Positions 41,501 to 49,976 of a stretch of 64,000 nt of DNA are shown one piece after another. The position numbers were made by a program, and so were the translations under genes. The stretch comes from Thiomargarita sp. (GTDB lineage Bacteria; Pseudomonadota; Gammaproteobacteria; Beggiatoales; Beggiatoaceae), in the NCBI GenBank assembly GCA_022729575.1, contig DZAL01000005.1:1-64000 (forward strand), given 5' to 3'. The notes beneath the pieces are model-generated. The model was not told the origin of the DNA and made no database searches. It worked only from the letters and a program-made list of their open reading frames with translations. Position 1 is the stretch's first letter. Each line of letters opens with the position of its first letter.

Positions 41501-42046
41501 CGAATGCCGTTCCTGATACCTCACCAACGCCAGCAACTGGTCCACCGTTTTCAAGCCCTTCAAAGTCCCTGCCAAACTGATATTAATGAGTTTCGTTCCC
41601 CCCGGGCCACTATTGTCCAGACAAGCTAGATAACAGACGTTACCCGTTTCACCCGTATCAATACTCATCGCAATTTGCTGGCCTGCTGCGTTACTAAGGG
41701 TTAAACGCACATCGCTGTCTTTAAACCGGGCACTTTGGCCAGTTTGTACTTTCCCATAATCCCAGCAAAATAGCCAGACCGCTTTCATCTCGTCGAACTG
41801 GCTAATCTGCAAAATTTCTTCATTCTCACCGCCTTCCTCACCGATTCCTTCATCTTTATTGAGGCACAAGTAAGGGAAGTTATCTAAGTGGCCTAAGTCG
41901 GCAAAATAGACTAGGCCCCGTTGACCGGTTTTGGTCTGATAAGCGGCAGCTAAATCAAAGTCAACGGCGGTGGTCCATTTCATAGAAATGGTGAGTTGTT
42001 TAGCGTCTATGAAGGTATCTTGACCTTTTTGTTTGAGTTGTTCCAT
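41498..42046 (-). CDS. TerD-like protein
   Basis: A 182-residue protein with the TerD fold signature: TTAVDFDLAAAYQTKTGQ, GLVYFADLG, KDEGIGEEGGENEEI, AVWLFCWDYGKV and VRLTLSNAAGQQIAMSI. TerD-family domains bind calcium and occur in tellurite-resistance and phage-conflict operons. It closes a four-gene set with the GTPase upstream (82-base gap). Two broken copies exist at 19857 and 38496. Intact. Confidence 0.8.
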   Translation of the reverse strand: MEQLKQKGQDTFIDAKQLTISMKWTTAVDFDLAAAYQTKTGQRGLVYFADLGHLDNFPYLCLNKDEGIGEEGGENEEILQISQFDEMKAVWLFCWDYGKVQTGQSARFKDSDVRLTLSNAAGQQIAMSIDTGETGNVCYLACLDNSGPGGTKLINISLAGTLKGLKTVDQLLALVRYQERHS

Positions 42047-42127
42047 TTTAAATGACCTCGTTATTCGTTACTGGAGTCCAAATCTTCAGATTTGGATCCC
42101 AGCGTTTAGAGAATTGAGAGTTGTTTC

Positions 42128-43055
42128 TCAAGGGCACTTGGCGATGGTCTTGACTTCGCCCACAAACTTCAGGACTGCTTCGGTCATCTTTTTAACATCA
42201 GCATCATCTACTTTGTCTTCCTTTTTGTCTTCCTTCATTTCATAGTCGATGCCTGCTTGAATGACTTCTTGTTCTTTAGTCAACAGACACAGCTTCTCTA
42301 ACACCGTGGCCTCTAACTTAGACTCTATCACCTTGAGTTCCTTGGCTACATCGACCACCTTTGACAAGGACTTGACCCGTAGCACATCATTCTTGCTAAA
42401 AAAGGGTAGAGTCTTCCATTCTGGTTCTTGCAGGGGTAGAGTCGTTGTTTTTTTTTGCTTCTTCTGCTACTCGACAGGCCAGTCTCAAGTAGGGACGCTT
42501 GCCACTCTCAAAACTACATGGAGTATCCAGCGCATTGGAACTGTTGGCCACGAAAGCGTCAAACAGTTTTCTTAGGGTGTCTCGTTTAGCCACGATGTCA
42601 CTCAAACCACTGACACCCGCAAAGTCGGTAAAACCCTTTTCCAACCAACAACGGTCTGAAGAAGACTCACGACAGTCTGAAGAAGACACAAACATGAGTG
42701 ACACCGAGAGATTTCCTTTTTGTTTGGTACTCCGTAAATCAGCTACAGCCTGCTTTATATCATCCTTGGGCTGTAGTACACGCAATTCACTACACTCTGC
42801 AGTTAAAGGTGGCGAAGGTTTGTCAGTAGAGAGACTCGGTTCTGGACAATCCTCCTCCGTCTCCGTTTTGTTGGGACCCAGACCGGGAACTTCCATTCCC
42901 TTTAAGTTTAAGAGAGTCAAAAACTTCGCATAGTGATTAGGTGGTAGTTCTTTTTTAAACGGCCACCAGTCCATTTGCGACGACAATTGCGCCACTAAAA
43001 TAATTGCTACGATACTCATGGAAAACCCCCATATTACTTTGTGTTTTTTAGACAT
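42128..43055 (-). CDS. Membrane-anchored protein with A9 frameshift
   Basis: The first frame (43055 to 42396) gives an N-terminal membrane segment (VIWGFSMSIVAIILVAQL), a Pro-rich linker and CWLEKGFTDFAGVSGLSDIV. It then slips at a run of nine A (about 42448-42456) and ends shortly after. With eight A the frame runs on: LPLQEPEWKTLPFFSKNDVL, RVKSLSKVVDVAKELKVIES, to the stop at 42128. The second frame has no convincing start. Either one gene of about 309 residues carries a frameshift, or the A9 tract permits slippage. Family unknown. It overlaps the preceding gene by 22 bases. Confidence 0.65.
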
Positions 43056-44155
43056 GATGTCTCCTTGTTAAGTTGTTGAATGAAATCTAGGAGAAGTTTT
43101 ACCACTTCCTCTGCTTTATTCTTTTTAAAAACAGCAGAAAAATTTGTTCTCTTATTCTCAAATTGTTGGCACCAATCTGAGGGTACTGAAATTTTTTGGA
43201 CATCAACGATGAAATCGTTCACTTTCTCGAACTGGTTTAACTTTTTCAGCATCTCACATACAAGTGACATTTCACCTGTGGTTATGGGTGACCTAGCAAT
43301 GTCAGATTTGCACCACTCTACACCTGAAATTTTTTGTCGGAGGTTGGTGAACATTTCTTGCAGATGTTTTCCTTCTGCCCCTTCTGTGTCACTTGACGGT
43401 CTTGATGTTGGTAAGCTCTTTTTGCTTGGATTAGGAGACTCCCCCTTACCCGAATTTATTGGGGTGATAGTCCTTGGCGGTTGTTCATTGTCATTTTGAC
43501 AGATTACATGAGTTTGCGAACACTGAGAATAACAACAAAGTTCTAGGATAGAGTCTCTCGAACTTCCGATTGCCATCTGAGTGTCTGGTGTGGTTGTCTG
43601 ACAATCAGAACTCTTCGAACCCAGCCCGCTACCTATCCAAATACCCAGTCCCAACACCAGCAAAATCCCAATAACCCCTCCAGCCAACTTTAATTGACTG
43701 GGATGCCACTTCCGGGCGGGCGGTTTCTTAACTGGCGGTATAGCCTTTTTGACTCTTAGCAAGTCGCTAATAGCTTTTTCCCATTCCACCAATTCCGCAC
43801 GTTCTACCAAAAGCGATTGCCCCGCCCGTTCCCAATCAATCTTCTCTGTCACTAGCACCGCCAACTCAGCCAACCGTTGTTCCAGTTGCGCCATAATTTG
43901 TTGACGTTGAGTGCCAGAGAGTTTGTTAACCTCAATTCCCGTTAACACCAAAATTTCATCGCCCGTGCGCCCGGAGACCGATTGTGCAGTTTTCACACTG
44001 ACAGCCAGATAGTCTTCTCCTTGCAGGTTACGACGGGCCGCTGCCACCACTTTAGCAACCTCACTCTCTGAGAGGTCGCCCGTGGAGGAGACGATAAAAC
44101 GATGGTTCCACTTGTCTGCGCGTGGAGTTTCGGCAACTAATTGGATTCTACTCAT
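43034..44155 (-). CDS. Single-pass membrane protein of GTPase operon
   Basis: A 373-residue protein. A cytoplasmic N-terminal domain of about 150 residues (MSRIQLVAETPRADKWNHRF, LSESEVAKVVAAARRN, GDEILVLTGIEV) is followed by one membrane segment (LAGGVIGILLVLGLGIWIGS, about 156-175). A Cys-rich Ser/Pro linker and an external helical domain with several cysteines come last (GVEWCKSDIARSPITTGEMS). It starts one base after the GTPase gene ends. No family recognised. Its topology suggests it links the GTPase to the periplasm. Confidence 0.65.
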   Translation of the reverse strand: MSRIQLVAETPRADKWNHRFIVSSTGDLSESEVAKVVAAARRNLQGEDYLAVSVKTAQSVSGRTGDEILVLTGIEVNKLSGTQRQQIMAQLEQRLAELAVLVTEKIDWERAGQSLLVERAELVEWEKAISDLLRVKKAIPPVKKPPARKWHPSQLKLAGGVIGILLVLGLGIWIGSGLGSKSSDCQTTTPDTQMAIGSSRDSILELCCYSQCSQTHVICQNDNEQPPRTITPINSGKGESPNPSKKSLPTSRPSSDTEGAEGKHLQEMFTNLRQKISGVEWCKSDIARSPITTGEMSLVCEMLKKLNQFEKVNDFIVDVQKISVPSDWCQQFENKRTNFSAVFKKNKAEEVVKLLLDFIQQLNKETSCLKNTK

Positions 44156-46654
44156 TTATCTGACCTCATGCCATTCAGGTAACTCTGGTGGACTGGGATA
44201 GCCGTCAAGCCCTAGATAGACTGTACCTGCTTTTTTAGCATTGTCACTCTTTAGAAGAGGCACAGAGTATCCAGAGATCAATTCAGAAACCCCTTTGGTT
44301 ACAGAAGCCTCGTAAACGTCATTGGAAAACCAGCCAACATCAACGATAATAAAACTAATAAGTACCTTATCAGAAGGTTTTGCGGACCGAGAATCACTGG
44401 ACAGCTTTCCCGTGTGCGAGTTGCGATCAGCCCTAATTTTTTCATCCTTAAAGACTAAATCATCATTCCAACCAGCGTAAACACGAACTTCAGAACCATT
44501 TATATCCCAGTCAATGTTAAATACCAATTGGATGTTAACCGTAGCATTTGGGTCTATCTCACCCAAATACTTCTTGTAAGCCGCCACTTGACTTTCCATG
44601 GTTTTCAGTGGCGCATATTGCAAATACTTATCAAAATGTTCCACATCGAGGTATTTTTTGGCCGCCTCATACAAGTCTTGGTCTTGTCTGCCAAGGATTT
44701 GCTGTTGCAACTCCGCCATTTTGGCTTGACCTTCGCCAGATTGTAAATCGGGCGGAAACTGCGCATAACTCTTGAGGAGTTGATTGGCTTCATCCAAACG
44801 GTTATCTTTCAAATTTTGCGTCACTTTCTCCGCGATTCCCTGAACCACCGTTGTTCTGAAGGTCTCCTTTAACGGAGTCACCTGGTCATCCGCTGGACGA
44901 TTATTCAGCGATTGGGCCGCTTCCAAGAAATTCCCAGACTGCATATTGTTCTGGTAACCTGTAACAAACTGTTGCCAATCCCGTTGCTTGGCCACTTGTA
45001 CCACTTGGGTTGACAATTGCTGTTCCAAAGCAATTCTTTGGCTACGCAATTCCTCCGTTTCAGCATGAAAATGCTTAGGTAACTTGCGTAATTCAGTTAG
45101 AAGTTGGTTGAGTTTCTCAGGGTCTTGCATGTTCTCTTGCACACGACTAGCCACCTCATGGAAAGCCGCTTCATTTTCCTGTTGCTTCTGCTGAAAATCG
45201 CCACGTAACTTGAGGTCCCGTGCCTCTAAAGCGTGCGGTCCATAAGGATAGTATTGCAAGTATTCCGTAGCGGGGGCAATAGCAGTCTGTAAGCTGATGG
45301 CCTGTGCTTTAGTGATTATTTCCCACAAGACCTTTTCGCGACGAAGTTGTAATTCGGTCAACATCTGTTGAGACTGGTCCCGACTTAAAAAGGTTCGATA
45401 CGACACCACATGCCGAAAATAAGGGGCTTTGACATAACTAAGTAACCAGTCCTCGGCGCGTTTCAGTGATTCATCGTTTGCCTGTGGATTGGTTGAGGTC
45501 ACCGAGTGCTGGCGATATTGAATAAAATCCATAGTCGCTTCCACTCCCAACCACATCACCCCGATGAAAACACCAGTCCCAATCCAACGGAAAGTTTCCG
45601 TCCGTTGACATTGCCATAGGACCGCTTTAACCTGCTTAGTTTCCTCGGAACCGACAGGGAAGCGGTTTAATAATTCTGCACCCTCTTGTTTACAGCGTCT
45701 CAAATTCTTCAGGGCGAGGTTCTGATAGCGTTGCAAATCAATGGCATCGCGCCGTTGGGCTATCCAAATAAACGCATCTTCTAATCCAAAAGACTGTAGA
45801 GGCACTGTTTGCAGAGGACGTTCCACCACCTCGCCATTCTCCAGTCGCAAAAATTGACTGGGGCCTAACGCACTGACCGGAAATTCCTTAAAATTGCCCT
45901 CGGTCACGGAAGAATGCAACACATCACGGAGTCCCCGATGCGGGGGCGAAGGACTAGAATTGAGAAAATCTTCCAACTTGTGGTGTTCGTCAGCAGGACT
46001 GTGGAAATCTATCTGACTGTATCTATCCCACTTATTGACCAGCAACGCCACGGGCACATCCAAGGCCGCGCCTTCTTGTTTTTCGCCGCGTAACAAGGTG
46101 AAGGACTGACGTAAATCATACAAGTCCTTATGCGCTTGTCTATCCCGAGTCTTTTGCGACCCTTGGTGATGACCTAACATATCCCGATAAGGTGCTTCTG
46201 CAAGCACTAAAATGCCATCCATTTCCGCAAAGCGGTGCCGCAGATTTTGGGCAATTTCAGAACTACTGAGGGTTGGATTAATCAATTCACCTGAATAGTC
46301 CACCAATTCAATCCAGAAGGACTGATGAGTGGCGATGGTGAAATCATAATCAAACATGAAATGTTCCTCGCCCGTTGGATTCGGAGGCGGAACATCTCCT
46401 TGAGACAGATTCCGAGTGGCTTGTTCCATCCACTCTTTATTGCGCTGTAAAGTTACCGCATGTTCATCGGGCTGGTTTTTCTTACCTTTGGTAACGGGCA
46501 CCTCAATGGGCCGCCAAGTACAGGTATGTCCCAATGGATGCGAGTGACGCGGCATAGCCAAGGCGGCCAGCACACAAGTTTTACCAGAGGCCGACAGTCC
46601 ATAGACCGCTAGACGATAGACCTTTTTAGGTTTTTTGGATTTGTTATGGTTCAT
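44156..46654 (-). CDS. Membrane-anchored P-loop GTPase
   Basis: An 832-residue protein. The GTPase domain has Walker A GLSASGKT (19-26), a switch-II-like ELVDYSGE (116-123), the guanine-specificity motif NKWD (207-210) and FPVSALG (258-264) as G5. One membrane segment lies at 356-375 (RWIGTGVFIGVMWLGVEATM). A long helical region follows (about 400-680, with EQQLSTQVVQVAKQRDWQQF). The end is a beta-rich domain (VNIQLVFNIDWDINGSEVRV). It resembles TRAFAC-class GTPases reported in bacterial conflict systems (double-GTPase types), by memory only. It heads the operon with two membrane proteins and TerD. Confidence 0.8.
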   Translation of the reverse strand: MNHNKSKKPKKVYRLAVYGLSASGKTCVLAALAMPRHSHPLGHTCTWRPIEVPVTKGKKNQPDEHAVTLQRNKEWMEQATRNLSQGDVPPPNPTGEEHFMFDYDFTIATHQSFWIELVDYSGELINPTLSSSEIAQNLRHRFAEMDGILVLAEAPYRDMLGHHQGSQKTRDRQAHKDLYDLRQSFTLLRGEKQEGAALDVPVALLVNKWDRYSQIDFHSPADEHHKLEDFLNSSPSPPHRGLRDVLHSSVTEGNFKEFPVSALGPSQFLRLENGEVVERPLQTVPLQSFGLEDAFIWIAQRRDAIDLQRYQNLALKNLRRCKQEGAELLNRFPVGSEETKQVKAVLWQCQRTETFRWIGTGVFIGVMWLGVEATMDFIQYRQHSVTSTNPQANDESLKRAEDWLLSYVKAPYFRHVVSYRTFLSRDQSQQMLTELQLRREKVLWEIITKAQAISLQTAIAPATEYLQYYPYGPHALEARDLKLRGDFQQKQQENEAAFHEVASRVQENMQDPEKLNQLLTELRKLPKHFHAETEELRSQRIALEQQLSTQVVQVAKQRDWQQFVTGYQNNMQSGNFLEAAQSLNNRPADDQVTPLKETFRTTVVQGIAEKVTQNLKDNRLDEANQLLKSYAQFPPDLQSGEGQAKMAELQQQILGRQDQDLYEAAKKYLDVEHFDKYLQYAPLKTMESQVAAYKKYLGEIDPNATVNIQLVFNIDWDINGSEVRVYAGWNDDLVFKDEKIRADRNSHTGKLSSDSRSAKPSDKVLISFIIVDVGWFSNDVYEASVTKGVSELISGYSVPLLKSDNAKKAGTVYLGLDGYPSPPELPEWHEVR

Positions 46655-46676
46655 TGTTTTTCCGTTATGTTGTTAG

Positions 46677-46773
46677 TTTGGGAAGGTGGGCAACGTGGTT
46701 TCTCGTTGGTCCACCAAGTCCCACTGCTTACAAGATAAATGGTGGGCAACAAAAAGAGGTTGTCCACTCTACA
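46677..46773. repeat. R3 dispersed repeat
   Basis: R3 copy (GGAAGGTGGGCAACGTGG; GAGGTTGTCCACTCTACAC) in front of the GTPase gene. Confidence 0.8.
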
Positions 46774-46787
46774 CTTACTACTAAATA

Positions 46788-47141
46788 CTATTCCAGTTTT
46801 CGCCACACGCCCTGAACTACATCCCTCATTACCACTAATAAACCAGTCCACTCATCAACCGTAAACTGAGTCATACCGTGCATGACCTTTTGATGAATTT
46901 GATGCCGATTAGGTCGTTTCAAACGTACAATCAGAATCCCGTAATGTGACTCTTCACGGTGGTGAGTAAAGCCCTTATCCGTGGTAATTAGCAATCGTTT
47001 CTCACGTTGTGCAATTTGCCAAAGCGTTTCATCTTCCGAACCTTCTATTGCCGTACCACGAATATCTAGCACCTCATGTCCTAACTGACGCAATGCCTTA
47101 ACGGTCATCAAAGGAATATTTTCGTCCACTAAAATTTTCAT
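46788..47141 (-). CDS. DUF5615 PIN-like toxin
   Basis: A 117-residue PIN-like protein of the DUF5615 type: KILVDENIPLMTVKALRQLG, DETLWQIAQREKRLLITTDK and GILIVRLKRPN are near-consensus. The acids (D6, E7, D near 60) are in place. It overlaps the DUF433 antitoxin stop by four bases. Intact. Confidence 0.9.
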   Translation of the reverse strand: MKILVDENIPLMTVKALRQLGHEVLDIRGTAIEGSEDETLWQIAQREKRLLITTDKGFTHHREESHYGILIVRLKRPNRHQIHQKVMHGMTQFTVDEWTGLLVVMRDVVQGVWRKLE

Positions 47142-47374
47142 GCGGGAACACTCATCGGTTCAAGAAACACGATTTGTTCTTCAGCCAGGGAAGCCGCATA
47201 GTCAAGTGCTGCCAAAATATCAGCACGTTCTAAGGACGGATATTCTTCCAATAAGTCTTCCAGACGGTCACCATTGGCCAGCATTCTGACGATTTGATGA
47301 ACCGGCAGGCGAGTGCCTTTAATGCAAGCCTGGCCATGACATACCTTGGGATTAATAGAAATACGTGAGTGCAT
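47138..47374 (-). CDS. DUF433 antitoxin
   Basis: A 78-residue DUF433 protein from the ATG at 47374 (AGGAGAAATTC site): RISINPKVCHGQACIKGTRL, PVHQIVRMLANG, SLERADILAALDYA. DUF433/DUF5615 pairs are a known toxin-antitoxin arrangement. Confidence 0.9.
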   Translation of the reverse strand: MHSRISINPKVCHGQACIKGTRLPVHQIVRMLANGDRLEDLLEEYPSLERADILAALDYAASLAEEQIVFLEPMSVPA

Positions 47375-47474
47375 AAATGAATTTCTCCTAAAAGTAATTT
47401 TCTGGTGATGGAGTATCGAATTGATTCCGTACCTCCGCCTGGTTGGTAGTGAAGCAAGTCGGTTATGATTTCTC

Positions 47475-47590
47475 AAACCTGACAGGTCGTAAAGCACCTG
47501 TCAGGTTTAGCCCCCACTACCGCCTAGTCCATGTTACTCCATCCCACTCGCATTCATCAACCACCATGTCGATACATTTTTTTCTGGTGG
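47475..47590. repeat. R4 hairpin plus 3-prime tip of the 629-residue gene
   Basis: An R4-type hairpin (47475-47508) is followed by the linker and about 20 codons from the end of the 49977 gene (CTCCATCCCACTCGCATTCA). It then switches to an R3 half (to 47620). Confidence 0.75.
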
Positions 47591-47624
47591 GCAACGAAAA
47601 ACCTGTTGCACACTTTACATAGAC

Positions 47625-47828
47625 TCATTCTCCTCCCAATTCTGGCATTGGAGAATTTAACGTTGGCAACGGCTTACGATACCGGGGTGGTCGAGAGATC
47701 ACGGGGCGATTTTGTAATTGCTGTCGTGCCTTGCAATATTCCCCCAACGCCCGCACATCATAGTTGAATTGAGTAGCCAGTTCTTGGCGAATCGCATACA
47801 GTTCTTCCAAAATAGGGTCTTTCCACAT
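47625..47828 (-). CDS. MWxDP-family antitoxin partner
   Basis: A 67-residue protein: MWKDPILEELYAIRQELATQ, FNYDVRALGEYCKARQQLQN, RPVISRPPRYRKPLPTL. It starts two bases after the PIN stop. This is the best-preserved cassette of the family. Confidence 0.75.
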   Translation of the reverse strand: MWKDPILEELYAIRQELATQFNYDVRALGEYCKARQQLQNRPVISRPPRYRKPLPTLNSPMPELGGE

Positions 47829-47830
47829 AA

Positions 47831-48310
47831 TTATTCACCTCCGAGTAATTCTTCTGGGGTACAGATAATTGGAGAAACATAATTGTGGTCAGTACAGACC
47901 CTCTCTATGTCTCCACGTTTTTTGGCATGTGCCAAATGTTTACAGTTCCAAGTAAATAAGTAGTTGATACCATTCACACCCGCAATAGCAACATGTAAGG
48001 CATCTGAAAAGGCTTCCTTTGGAATAGCCGCCGTATGGATTAATCGATTTGCCAAATGATATGCCTCTGCGGATATATCAAGCGACACCATTTCTGATAA
48101 AACGGCTATTCTTCGTGCGGCTGCCAGTGAGTCGCCGCGGCCAACTTCTTCAAGGACAATCGGAGAAATGAATAGTTCAAATTCGTGACGACGGTTCTCC
48201 CACCATTCCGCTGTAATGGCTTGATGTCCTGCCACAATCAAATCTCGACTGGGTCTGGCGGTCAAATAACTAATAAAACTGGTTTCCAAATAAATCGAGG
48301 GTTTGGTCAT
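47831..48310 (-). CDS. PIN-domain toxin (YLETS subfamily)
   Basis: A 159-residue PIN protein from the ATG at 48310 and the only intact member of the subfamily: PSIYLETSFISYLTARPSRD, ISPIVLEEVGRGDS, AFSDALHVAIAGVNGINYLF, TWNCKHLAHAKKR, ICTPEELLGGE. The first acid is Glu. The upstream extension of the frame lies in the leader shared by all copies and has no ribosome site. Confidence 0.85.
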   Translation of the reverse strand: MTKPSIYLETSFISYLTARPSRDLIVAGHQAITAEWWENRRHEFELFISPIVLEEVGRGDSLAAARRIAVLSEMVSLDISAEAYHLANRLIHTAAIPKEAFSDALHVAIAGVNGINYLFTWNCKHLAHAKKRGDIERVCTDHNYVSPIICTPEELLGGE

Positions 48311-48530
48311 AGTGTCATTTAACTCCTGTTTGGGTGGTTGGTCATCTTTACAGTTTAGCAATTGGGACTTAACTTTGTCAAGCTGTGTCAACAGGTTTCA
48401 ACTGTTCATCATCAAACCTGACAGGTCTTGAAGACCTGTCAGGTTTAGCCCCCACTACCTAGTCCATGTTACTCCATCCCACTGGCATTCAGCAACCACC
48501 ATGCCGATACATTTTTTTCTGGTGGGCAAC
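48311..48530. repeat. PIN leader, R4 hairpin and 629-gene tip
   Basis: The leader (CTGTTTGGGTGGTTGGTCAT) is followed by an R4 hairpin (48414-48446) and the last codons of the 49977 gene, then an R3 half (to 48556). The whole block is repeated at 49820-50010. Confidence 0.85.
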
Positions 48531-48559
48531 GAGAAACCTATTGCCCTCCCTATATAGAC

Positions 48560-48763
48560 TCATTCTCCTCCCAATTCTGGCACTGAAGAATTTAACGTTG
48601 GCAACGGCTTACGATACCGGGGTGGTCGAGAGACCACGGGGCGATTTTGTAATCGCTGTTGTTCACGATAGTATTCCCACAAAGCTCGTAAATCGTAATT
48701 AAACTGGGCTGCCAGCTTATCACTGGCTTGACGAATTTCTTCGACAATCGGGTCATTCCACAT
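48560..48763 (-). CDS. MWxDP antitoxin, orphan
   Basis: A 67-residue protein (MWNDPIVEEIRQASDKLAAQ, FNYDLRALWEYYREQQRLQN) with an AGGAGGTTAAC site. That site is what remains of the PIN gene end (ELLGG, stop, about 48766-48781); the rest of the toxin is missing, replaced by an R5 hairpin. Confidence 0.75.
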   Translation of the reverse strand: MWNDPIVEEIRQASDKLAAQFNYDLRALWEYYREQQRLQNRPVVSRPPRYRKPLPTLNSSVPELGGE

Positions 48764-48791
48764 AGTTAACCTCCTAAAAGTTCAGTTTCTT

Positions 48792-48824
48792 AGGACTGGC
48801 AGTTCTTTAAGGACTGCTAGTCCT
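48792..48824. repeat. R5 hairpin
   Basis: AGGACTGGCAGTTCT/AGGACTGCTAGTCCT, slightly diverged from the copies at 7933 and 61503. It stands at the breakpoint of the lost PIN gene. Confidence 0.8.
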
Positions 48825-48901
48825 AACGTCCCCCGTCCATTCAGTCAAGGTAAGGGGTGCAAATGTTTCTTGGCCCCCCGACCTCTCACTCAATTCTTCT
48901 G

Positions 48902-49105
48902 TCAAGACACCACGACAAACTCCTGGTCCGCGACTTCTAAAGTGGGTGGCAGATACGGTTTAGGTGGCAACGACACCAATTTACGTCCATGCCGTTGTTC
49001 TTTTTCTCTCAAATCACGACATATTGCTGCCAGGTCATAATTAAACTTAGCCGCATACTCTTCTCGGAACTTTCTCAATTCTGCTATGATGGGGTCATCT
49101 ATCAT
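48902..49105 (-). CDS. Antitoxin partner of PIN toxin, diverged
   Basis: A 67-residue protein: MIDDPIIAELRKFREEYAAK, FNYDLAAICRDLREKEQRHG, then LVSLPPKPY. It is related to the MWxDP family and starts two bases after the PIN stop (in the corrected frame). Confidence 0.7.
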   Translation of the reverse strand: MIDDPIIAELRKFREEYAAKFNYDLAAICRDLREKEQRHGRKLVSLPPKPYLPPTLEVADQEFVVVS

Positions 49106-49107
49106 AA

Positions 49108-49588
49108 TTATTTTTCTCCTCGTAAAAGTACTTCAGGGGTACAGATAGTTGGCATGTTATAGCCATTCGCTTCGATAATTCGGCGTAGCGATTTTTGTAT
49201 GACAGGATTGACCATTATGTTTCAGATTCCAGGTCATTAAGTAATCCATGCCATGCACTGTTGCGATTGCTATATGAAGCGCATCCGTGATAGCTTTGGT
49301 CGGCAAGGCATGTTTTTGAATGAAGGTTTGGCCCAGCGTTTCGGCCACTTCATTGAGTGGTAACACGGTGAATGGACTAATCAAATCCAGGCGTTTTCTA
49401 GCCTCCTTGGCGTCACCTTCTTGAACTTCATCCCAAACCAATTCTGACACATAAAGTTCATAACTGCCAGACTCCGTCATCCACCATTCTTGGGTTATTT
49501 GTTGATGGGCCGCAATGATTAAGTCTCGACTTAGATGTGCCGTTAGGTAGCTGATAATGCTGGTGTCCAGGTAAATAAGTGGTTTCAT
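49108..49588 (-). pseudogene. PIN toxin with late frameshift
   Basis: From the ATG at 49588: KPLIYLDTSIISYLTAHLSR, VWDEVQEGDAKE, AITDALHIAIATVHGMDYLM, TWNLKH. Then one extra A (CATAATGG, about 49213) shifts the frame. The correct continuation VNPVIQKSLRRIIEANGYNM, PTICTPEVLLRGEK ends at 49108. The aberrant product differs only in the last 20 residues, so it could retain activity. Confidence 0.75.
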
Positions 49589-49685
49589 TTTTGAACTTTT
49601 CTGAGTCAATTAAAGTTAGCTGAGTATATCACAATGATAGTTAAGGTAGGGTGATTTGCACACCGACCTCTAATTCAATTCTTCA

Positions 49686-49731
49686 AAGTGGTGGGCAACG
49701 ATAAACCTGTTGTCCACCCTACATAGACTTG
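49686..49731. repeat. R3 half-repeat
   Basis: GTGGTGGGCAACGATAAACC and TGTTGTCCACCCTACATAG, at the point where the PIN fragment below is cut. Confidence 0.65.
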
Positions 49732-49818
49732 ATGTCCTGCCACAATCAAATCTCGACTGGGTCTGGCGGTCAAATAACTAATAAAACTGGTTTCCAAATA
49801 AATCGAGGGTTTGGTCAT
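49732..49818 (-). pseudogene. 5-prime PIN fragment
   Basis: The first 29 codons of the 47831 toxin (PSIYLETSFISYLTARPSRD, LIVAGHQ), identical at nearly every base, end at the R3 half. The leader upstream to 49955, including an R4 hairpin (49922-49954), is also identical, so this is a recent duplication. Confidence 0.85.
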
Positions 49819-49976
49819 AGTGTCATTTAACTCCTGTTTGGGTGGTTGGTCATCTTTACAGTTTAGCAATTGGGACTTAACTTTGTCAAGCTGTGTCAAC
49901 AGGTTTCAACTGTTCATCATCAAACCTGACAGGTCTTGAAGACCTGTCAGGTTTAGCCCCCACTACCTAGTCCATG

